Assembly: GCA_904502135.1 (NCBI GenBank)
Contig: CAJGDE010000089.1
Span: 1-7,766 of the forward strand
Direction of reading: 5' to 3'
Source of the DNA: Kiritimatiellia bacterium
Lineage (GTDB): Bacteria > Verrucomicrobiota > Kiritimatiellia > RFP12 > UBA1067
DNA: 7,766 nucleotides
A program made the position numbers and the translations under genes. The notes beneath the pieces are model-generated. The model ran no database searches, had not been told where the DNA came from, and worked only from the letters and a program-made list of their open reading frames with translations. Positions 1 through 5,289 of the stretch are shown here, in pieces. Every line of letters begins with the position of its first letter. Within the stretch, counting starts at the first letter, position 1.

Positions 1-62
1 GACGAACTCGACCAGGGTGACAAGGGCGGCGGAGATCGCGGCCGTCAGCCGAGCGGACTGAT

Positions 63-155
63 GCTTAGGCGAGGCGGATTGGGCAGGACTGCGATCCGAA
101 GACGTACTCGTGTACGTCGAGCGATCGCAAGGACGCACAATTCGGCCGCATAAGC
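63..155. repeat. Large imperfect palindrome (possible structured RNA or palindromic repeat)
   Basis: Nested inverted repeats can be read directly. The outermost pair is GCTTA (63-67) with TAAGC (151-155). Inside it lies GGATTG (76-81) with CAATTC (138-143), which needs one G-U pair. Next come TGCGATC (90-96) with GATCGCA (123-129), a perfect 7-bp match, and GACGTAC (101-107) with GTACGTC (112-118), a perfect 7-bp match around a TCGT loop. All arms are collinear, so the element can fold as one long interrupted hairpin in either strand. It is GC-rich and adjoins a very different, G-poor tract. It could be a dispersed palindromic repeat, a structured noncoding RNA, or a strong terminator for a gene left of the window. 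Only one copy is visible here, so repeat status is inference. Confidence 0.6.
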
Positions 156-220
156 GCGGGAGCACGGTTGCCGCGACATCCGCCGCATTTTGACAAGTCA
201 CTTATTCAAGACAGGACTCG

Positions 221-390
221 CTACACCTATCCCTAATCTCTACACCAAAACTAAAAATTCCACTCTCGAACTCGAACTATCAACTCAAACTCACCCTTCT
301 TCACCTTCACCTCAAACCTTCACCTAATCTCTATGCCCCCATTCAAACATTCCAACATTCAAACATTCAAACATTACCCCATCACACCAT
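221..390. other. G-depleted, low-complexity intergenic tract with short repeats
   Basis: Only three G bases occur on the plus strand across these 170 bases, while A, C and T are all common. The tract contains short direct repeats: CCTAATCTCTA at 232-242 and again at 323-333, CTCGAA twice in tandem at 265-276, CCTTCACCT at 304-312 and 317-325, and the 8-bp tandem array at 340-375. It lies directly downstream of the DUF4838 stop codon. If minus-strand transcription continues, the RNA would be almost free of C. No open frame of note, tRNA or hairpin terminator was found in it. Confidence 0.75.
340..375. repeat. 8-bp tandem repeat, about 4.5 copies
   Basis: The unit CATTCAAA occurs at 340-347, 356-363 and 364-371, with a one-base variant CATTCCAA at 348-355 and a partial CATT at 372-375. 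It ends 15 bases from the DUF4838 stop codon. Such an array can change copy number by slippage. Being outside the coding region, it would affect only the 3' end of the transcript. Confidence 0.85.
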
Positions 391-2777
391 TATTTCGCTT
401 CCAAAATTTCATCCATATCCACTTTTATTTTTCTCGCGCTTTTTCCGACGGCTTGACTCATCAGATGCTCGTAATGAACTTTAGCTATAGGGTTTTCAAT
501 CTTATCTAAATACTTTTCAAACACTTCAGCCGCTTCCTCGCCCGTAAGCATCTTATACGAGCGCGGCGCACCGCGAAACGCTTTACGGCGATAGCGGGCA
601 TAATACTCCTCGACCGCCGGCGCACCCTCGCGGTAAACTCGGCGGATAAACCATTTGCGCAGCTTCTCTACCTGATTGATATCCGCAGACCAACCAATGC
701 GTGAGAAAAGCCAGCCGTTGATCATCGCCGTCGGCTTCAAATAATTGTTTACCCACGCCATTTCAGAACCGATCGCCGTCGCGCCGATTGACGTATACCA
801 TGCATAATCCATTGCCGCAGCCTCAATACCTGTCGTATCGTTGCGAAGAAAAGAACTGAACGCATGATAATCGTAAACGCGCATCTCTCCGCCGAGACCT
901 TTCATTTTCACGGTATTCTCATAATAACGCCTGTTTAGCGGATGGAAAATCGGCACATTGCATGAAGGTCTCTGATACAACGGACATGTCACCCATACGA
1001 CATTGTCGGATATCTTGCATTTGGGTGCCGGGTACTGGAAAAGGTATGCGAGAATTTCAGTCTTCGTGCCGGGACATTCTTTCGCGATTCCGTCAGCCAT
1101 GGCGTTTACGAAAAGCATATACTGCGTCGAGCGGTAGATTCTCTCTTCCTCTATCATCCCACCCTTGCCGGTTCTGCCGCAGGACTTGAGAATAGTTCCG
1201 TCCTCGCACTTGATCGGCTTCGTGCAACCCTCGCAGACGCACACGCGCCAGTTATCCTCGTTCCAGAAGCCGATTGAAAGCACAGGATGCGGAACTTTTT
1301 CCTTGCGAGCTCTTTTTACTTTAGCGATACCGTTTGAAATCGCGATCTTGAGCGCATCGGGCCCGCTCAGACAGACCTGCCCGTTATAATAGCTGAAAGG
1401 AATTCGCTTTTGGCCGTCGAACGTCTGATACGCCTCGGTCTTGGGAAAGTACTCGATCATTTCGCCGGCGCGCGCGCCCTGCCCGGAAAGCCGGTGGGGA
1501 ATGCGCATTGTCGTATAGTTGCGCGCCCTCCACATATCGGTACCAAGGACGGGAATACTTCTCTTGTTACTATAATCATTGCCCGAAATCCAACCTCTCG
1601 CCGACGTAGCGGGTCTGTCGCGCCCTTCGCCCCATCTAACAATAAAATCAGGCGACTCATCATAGACCGTCCCGTATTTCGGGTCGGACGCCGCGAAAAT
1701 TATCGTCGAATTGTTTTCGAGAAAAGCGACCGCGCCCCTGAAAACGCCAACGGCGCACGCATCAGGCTTAAGCCCGTAGGAAGCGGCGTTTTCACGGTTC
1801 ACATGATTAGGAACGGCACATCCGATATGAATATCGTTTCCTCTCGTGTGAATAAACCAGCCGTCGATCCCCTTGGCCTCTTTAAGCCATTTAACGTCGT
1901 CGGCCCACAATTCATGCGCCTCGTCTGAATTGAGAAATATTCTGTATTTCTTCGTACCCGTCGGCTTTTCCACAACCGGAATCTTGGCGTTGGTAATTTT
2001 GTTTATCCAGTACTTAAGTTCACGCGCCGCGAGCTCAATCGAACCGTAAGTATCTTTAGGCGCGATGATTTCAAAATTGGAAACGCATTTCTCAACGAGT
2101 TTTATCGGCGTATCAAGGCGCCCTTCCTTCGGGGGCTCGAGCGCGTAGGACGAATCGCTCAAATCGGGCTCGAAATTGTCGCACCACGAAAGCCACGACT
2201 TGAAAAGCTCGTCGCGATCCGTCCCCGCCCAGGAATTGCGGTTGAAAAAGCGCACATCCGATATCCACACTTTCTGCGTCGCATTCGTATCCGACCAGCC
2301 GCTGGCGGAGAAGCGAAGTATAATCTGCTCTACTCTGCGGCAGTCGATCCAGCTCGCCCACGAAGGCTCGTGCACAAGTTCGCGGTGAATGCAGGAGACC
2401 AGCTCGTCATTCTTGATTGATTTTTCATTCATCACCCCGCCGTTGTTTTTGCCGCCGCGATATTCGGCGGAGGCTTTCACCGCGAACGAGCGTTCAATAC
2501 GGTAATCAATCAGCTGATTTGAATTCATCATGTCGATGCCGAGCGGAATTCTGATCAAAAGGTCCGCTTTCGCCTTCCACGGATATTCTACGCAGATGGC
2601 AGGGCGTGTTACACCGGCGAAATCATGCTCAGCGTAGGTTACCCTGCATTCTTTAGTCTTGATTCCGGGACTGTCGAGCCAGAACTTCTGGGGCGCGATT
2701 ACGAGCGAAGGTATCTCAGCAAAAGAGAAAAACGGCAATATGCCGACAAGAACCGCTATCGACTTGATGAGTCTCAT
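390..2777 (-). CDS. Secreted DUF4838-family protein, putative glycoside hydrolase
   Basis: This 795-residue protein has an export signal at its N-terminus: MRLIK, a hydrophobic run, then a likely cleavage after FSFA near residue 20. Residues of about 22-185 look like a beta-sandwich, possibly carbohydrate-binding. Residues of about 225-370 contain the segment AARELKYWINKITNAKIP, typical of the small alpha/beta domain that precedes the barrel in GH67 and GH20 enzymes. Residues of about 395-700 match the DUF4838 core, including a GFWNEDNW stretch followed by CVCEGC at 513-518. The last 90 residues are probably helical. DUF4838 proteins are common in PVC-group and Bacteroidota glycan-degrading genomes, but I know of no firmly established substrate. 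The start at 2777 is chosen over an in-frame ATG at 2930 because it gives a signal peptide, has a strong ribosome binding site and avoids overlap with the methyltransferase gene. Family assignment is confident; enzymatic activity is inferred. Confidence 0.85.
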   Translation of the reverse strand: MRLIKSIAVLVGILPFFSFAEIPSLVIAPQKFWLDSPGIKTKECRVTYAEHDFAGVTRPAICVEYPWKAKADLLIRIPLGIDMMNSNQLIDYRIERSFAVKASAEYRGGKNNGGVMNEKSIKNDELVSCIHRELVHEPSWASWIDCRRVEQIILRFSASGWSDTNATQKVWISDVRFFNRNSWAGTDRDELFKSWLSWCDNFEPDLSDSSYALEPPKEGRLDTPIKLVEKCVSNFEIIAPKDTYGSIELAARELKYWINKITNAKIPVVEKPTGTKKYRIFLNSDEAHELWADDVKWLKEAKGIDGWFIHTRGNDIHIGCAVPNHVNRENAASYGLKPDACAVGVFRGAVAFLENNSTIIFAASDPKYGTVYDESPDFIVRWGEGRDRPATSARGWISGNDYSNKRSIPVLGTDMWRARNYTTMRIPHRLSGQGARAGEMIEYFPKTEAYQTFDGQKRIPFSYYNGQVCLSGPDALKIAISNGIAKVKRARKEKVPHPVLSIGFWNEDNWRVCVCEGCTKPIKCEDGTILKSCGRTGKGGMIEEERIYRSTQYMLFVNAMADGIAKECPGTKTEILAYLFQYPAPKCKISDNVVWVTCPLYQRPSCNVPIFHPLNRRYYENTVKMKGLGGEMRVYDYHAFSSFLRNDTTGIEAAAMDYAWYTSIGATAIGSEMAWVNNYLKPTAMINGWLFSRIGWSADINQVEKLRKWFIRRVYREGAPAVEEYYARYRRKAFRGAPRSYKMLTGEEAAEVFEKYLDKIENPIAKVHYEHLMSQAVGKSARKIKVDMDEILEAK

Positions 2778-2783
2778 ATTTGG

Positions 2784-2791
2784 ACCTCCTT
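2784..2791 (-). promoter_or_regulatory. Strong Shine-Dalgarno site of the DUF4838 gene
   Basis: AAGGAGGT is read on the minus strand, six bases before the ATG at 2777. It is the only strong ribosome binding site among the genes here. It settles the start codon against the longer in-frame ATG at 2930. Confidence 0.85.
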
Positions 2792-2811
2792 GTTTTTTGA
2801 TCAAAAGAAGT

Positions 2812-3669
2812 TTATTTATCGTGCTTGCCTTCGCCGTGCCACGACTCTGCTGCAGGCACACTTTGCGCGCCGCTTGTAATTCTTTGGCGGACCGCCTCAT
2901 AGACAAGAATGGTGGCGGCGGCTGAAACATTAAGAGAATCAGCTAATCCCAACATCGGGATTCTCACTCTAAGATCCGCCCCGTCCATCCACTTAGCCGT
3001 AAGGCCGTACTGTTCCGCACCGAGAGCGATGGCTACATTGCCTGAAAGATCTTCTTCAAAGTGAAGTTTCTCGGCATGAGGAGTGGCGGCGAGAATCTTA
3101 AAATTGTTTTTTTTCAAAAACTCCAGAGCCTCTTCGCTTTTCGCCTCCACAATCGGAACGGAAAACATCGTCCCGGTCGAAGCTCTAACGACATTAGGGT
3201 TATGGATATCCGTAGTTCTGTCGCAGACGATCACGGCCGCTACCTTCCCCGCATCGGCAGAGCGAAGAATAGTGCCGAGATTGCCCGGCTTTTCAATAGC
3301 CTCCGTCACTATCACAAGAGCGTTCGGCGGGAGTTTCAGATCTGAAAGCTTAACGGTGACGTGCGGACCTATCATCAATAGGCCGTCCGGGCGCTCTTTA
3401 TAGGCGATTTTAGAAAAGCATTGCTTGGTACACGTGTAAACCGCAGCGCCCAGGCGGGCGCACTCGCCGACAAGAGAGGTCTCGTTTTCGTTTTTCAGAT
3501 AAAACTCAGGGCAATGGAATATGGCATGCGGACGATAGCCGTTATCCAAGGCCCTTCGGCACTCACGATAGCCCTCAACTATCATCTCGCCAGATTCTTC
3601 GCGAGTTGAACAACTGCGCAGTTTTACGACATGCTTTAATTTCGGATTGCTCGGTGAAGTTATTTCCAT
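2812..3669 (-). CDS. SpoU/TrmH-family RNA 2'-O-ribose methyltransferase
   Basis: This 285-residue enzyme should methylate a ribose 2'-hydroxyl in rRNA or tRNA using S-adenosylmethionine, in the cytoplasm. Residues of about 1-100 match the N-terminal substrate-binding domain (SPSNPKLKHVVKLR, then a VEGYRECRRAL segment). The SPOUT knot domain follows with its three motifs. Motif 1 is EKPGNLGTILRSADA near 126-140, with N130 and R136. Motif 2 is LGAEQYGL near 216-223. Motif 3 is IPMLGLADSLNVSAAATI near 237-254, with N247. Length is normal for the family. The exact target (for example 23S rRNA guanosine or uridine) cannot be decided from sequence alone, so no gene symbol is given. No Shine-Dalgarno site precedes the ATG at 3669. 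The gene is divergent from the tRNA gene and may be co-transcribed with the DUF4838 gene 34 nt downstream. The last 20 or so residues after the knot are a hydrophilic tail. Confidence 0.9.
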   Translation of the reverse strand: MEITSPSNPKLKHVVKLRSCSTREESGEMIVEGYRECRRALDNGYRPHAIFHCPEFYLKNENETSLVGECARLGAAVYTCTKQCFSKIAYKERPDGLLMIGPHVTVKLSDLKLPPNALVIVTEAIEKPGNLGTILRSADAGKVAAVIVCDRTTDIHNPNVVRASTGTMFSVPIVEAKSEEALEFLKKNNFKILAATPHAEKLHFEEDLSGNVAIALGAEQYGLTAKWMDGADLRVRIPMLGLADSLNVSAAATILVYEAVRQRITSGAQSVPAAESWHGEGKHDK

Positions 3670-3677
3670 AATTGCGT

Positions 3678-3707
3678 TTGACTGTCGTGTCGTTCAAATG
3701 ATATAAT
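3678..3707 (+). promoter_or_regulatory. Promoter of the tRNA-Arg gene
   Basis: TTGACT (3678-3683) and a perfect TATAAT (3702-3707) are separated by 18 bases. Transcription would start near 3714, about 11 bases before the mature tRNA end. The AT-rich -10 region is nearly symmetric (ATATAATAT), so it could also hold a -10 for the divergent methyltransferase gene. I found no matching -35 for that direction. Confidence 0.8.
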
Positions 3708-3724
3708 ATGCGGACTTTCTTTCA

Positions 3725-3801
3725 GGGGTTGTAGCTCAACTGGACAGAGCGGCGGTTTCCTAAACCGTAGGTTGGGAGTTCGATTCTCCCCAGCCCCACC
3801 A
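3725..3801 (+). tRNA. tRNA-Arg (anticodon CCU)
   Basis: The full cloverleaf can be traced. The acceptor stem is GGGGTTG (3725-3731) with CAGCCCC (3791-3797), including one G-U pair. The D arm is GCTC/GAGC (3734-3737 and 3747-3750). The anticodon stem is GCGGT/ACCGT (3752-3756 and 3764-3768). The loop TTCCTAA places anticodon CCT at 3759-3761, which reads the AGG codon. The T arm is GGGAG/CTCCC around TTCGATT. A is the discriminator base and CCA is encoded at 3799-3801. GGA in the D loop gives the A20 that is a known arginine identity element. It is the only plus-strand gene in the window and converges on gatB with 23 bases between them. Confidence 0.96.
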
Positions 3802-3824
3802 AAAGCGACTTTTCCCCCCACATC

Positions 3825-5261
3825 TTAAAGCGCGGCAAGTTTTTTAGCCACAAGCGCGCCTACGATCTTCGGATCGGCCTTACCCTTAGAAAGCTTCATT
3901 ACCTGACCGACAAAGAAACCGGCCGCTGCCTTCTTGCCCGCCTTAAAGTCGGCTACAGGCCCCGGATTTGCGGCGATAGCCTCGTCTACGAACGCCTCAA
4001 GAGCCCCGGTATCGCTAACGGCGCCAAGACCACGCTCTTTAACGATCGCCTCCGGATCACCGCCTTTTTCAAATATCTCAGGCAGAAGCTCCTTCAAAGT
4101 CGGGCCATTGATCGTGCCTGCCGCGGCAAGTTTCACGAGGCTTGCCAGCTCCGCCGGCTTCATAGCGCACTCTTCAATGCTCTTGCCGGTTTCGTTCATG
4201 AGAGCCATCACATCGCCCATAAACAAATTGCAGAGCTGTTTGGCGGTCTTCTTGTCCAAACCCGACGCAGACGCCTCAAACCAGTCGGCATTGGCCTTAT
4301 GCTGAGAAAGAACCTCGGCATCGTATTCCGCGATTCCGTACTCTTCGATCATTCTCAATCTTCGCGCTTCAGGCTTTTCAGGAAGAAGCTTTCTCCACGA
4401 GGCGATCAAATCTTCGGAAAGTTCGACGGGCACAAGATCGGGCTCGGGGAAATACCTGTAATCGTGAGCGTTCTCCTTGGTGCGCATCGATGAGGTCTCC
4501 ATCGCTTCAGCATCCCAACGGCGAGTCTCCTGGACAAGAGGTATCGAATGAGCCATGCACTCGCGCTGACGCTTCGCCTCATAGCAGAGCGCGGCATGAA
4601 TACCCTTGAAGGAATTCATGTTTTTGATCTCAACCTTCGTGCCGAGTTTCGTTTCCCCGACAGGGCGGATAGAGATATTGACATCGCTTCGCATATTGCC
4701 CTCTTCGAGGTTGCAGTCGGAAACGCCAGCGTAAACAAGCATTTCCTTAAGCGCCGTCAAATACGCTATGGCCTCATCCGCAGAAGACATATCCGGCTCT
4801 GAAACGATTTCCATAAGAGGCGTTCCGCCTCTATTGAAATCAACGCCGGAGCTTTGCGCATAATGGTTTATTTTAGCGGCATCTTCTTCGAGGTGAATAT
4901 GATTTATGCGAATAAGCTTCTTCGTCCCGTCGGCGAGCGTAATCTCCACCCCGCCGCCTATGCAAAGAGGATTGACATTCTCGGATATCTGATAATCCTT
5001 CGCCATATCGGGATAAAAATAATTCTTCCGATCGAACGTCGCGTGGCGGTTTATTTCGCAGCCGAGCATCATCCCGCTCATAACGGTCAATTTGACGGCC
5101 TCCTTGTTCATCACAGGAAGCGCGCCCGGATAGCCCAAGCATACGGGGCAGACGTTAGTATTCGGCTCGCAGCCCGTCTTAAGCAGACAGGAGCAAAACA
5201 TTTTCGTGTTGGTTTTCAGCTGGACATGAGTCTCAAGCCCAATAGTATTTTCAAATTCCAT
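3825..5261 (-). CDS. gatB: Aspartyl/glutamyl-tRNA(Asn/Gln) amidotransferase subunit B
   Basis: GatB is the tRNA-binding and kinase-like subunit of GatCAB. The complex converts mischarged Glu-tRNA(Gln) and/or Asp-tRNA(Asn) to the amide forms, using ammonia from GatA. The 478-residue length is typical. Family signatures run throughout: IGLETHVQL at the start; a CxC and CxxC pair (C23, C25, C38, C41), the likely zinc site; RKNYFYPDMAKDYQIS; HLEEDAAK; FNRGGTPLMEIVSEPDM; LEEGNMRSDVNIS; KVEIKNMNSFK; and RTKENAHDYRYFPEPDL. The C-terminal YqeY-like domain ends in a GFFVGQVMKLSKGKADP segment. The start at 5261 fits the family N-terminus exactly. There is no Shine-Dalgarno site, and a promoter -10 lies only 7 bases upstream. 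gatA and gatC are not adjacent. Small departures from the usual pattern are HLEEDAA for HLEEDAG and GLETH for GLE(I/V)H. Confidence 0.97.
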   Translation of the reverse strand: MEFENTIGLETHVQLKTNTKMFCSCLLKTGCEPNTNVCPVCLGYPGALPVMNKEAVKLTVMSGMMLGCEINRHATFDRKNYFYPDMAKDYQISENVNPLCIGGGVEITLADGTKKLIRINHIHLEEDAAKINHYAQSSGVDFNRGGTPLMEIVSEPDMSSADEAIAYLTALKEMLVYAGVSDCNLEEGNMRSDVNISIRPVGETKLGTKVEIKNMNSFKGIHAALCYEAKRQRECMAHSIPLVQETRRWDAEAMETSSMRTKENAHDYRYFPEPDLVPVELSEDLIASWRKLLPEKPEARRLRMIEEYGIAEYDAEVLSQHKANADWFEASASGLDKKTAKQLCNLFMGDVMALMNETGKSIEECAMKPAELASLVKLAAAGTINGPTLKELLPEIFEKGGDPEAIVKERGLGAVSDTGALEAFVDEAIAANPGPVADFKAGKKAAAGFFVGQVMKLSKGKADPKIVGALVAKKLAAL

Positions 5262-5268
5262 ATCGTAT

Positions 5269-5277
5269 ATTATACCA
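5269..5277 (-). promoter_or_regulatory. Extended -10 promoter of gatB
   Basis: TGGTATAAT is read on the minus strand, a perfect extended -10 (TGnTATAAT). A weak -35, TTTACC, lies 19 bases upstream inside the end of the hexosaminidase gene. Only 7 bases separate TATAAT from the gatB ATG, so initiation at the usual distance would fall at or beside the A of the start codon. Confidence 0.7.
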
Positions 5278-5289
5278 AAATTGCCCCGA

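Noticed and set aside
1..153. Open frame from the left edge to TAA at 151-153, with an internal ATG at 61, giving an arginine-rich tail; a second frame ends at 59-61.
   Set aside because: The sequence is dominated by the palindrome, which gives arginine-rich peptides on both strands (a 47-codon minus-strand frame also spans it). No domain is recognisable, so coding cannot be supported.
2795..2806. Perfect 12-base palindrome TTTTGATCAAAA between the methyltransferase stop and the DUF4838 ribosome binding site.
   Set aside because: It is short and AT-rich with no loop, and one copy could be chance. It could be an operator, but nothing else in the window supports that.
2778..2930. 51-residue N-terminal extension of the DUF4838 frame.
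   Set aside because: It overlaps the end of the methyltransferase gene, puts the signal peptide internally and ignores the strong ribosome binding site before the ATG at 2777.
3725..3801. tRNA-Arg as an attachment site for an integrated element.
   Set aside because: No integrase or other mobile-element gene is present, I noticed no duplicated tRNA 3' end, and housekeeping genes flank it on both sides.
3801..3813. AAAAG-CGA-CTTTT inverted repeat after the tRNA, as a possible bidirectional terminator.
   Set aside because: The stem is five mostly A-T pairs with a 3-base loop, overlaps the CCA end and is followed by C bases rather than a T run.
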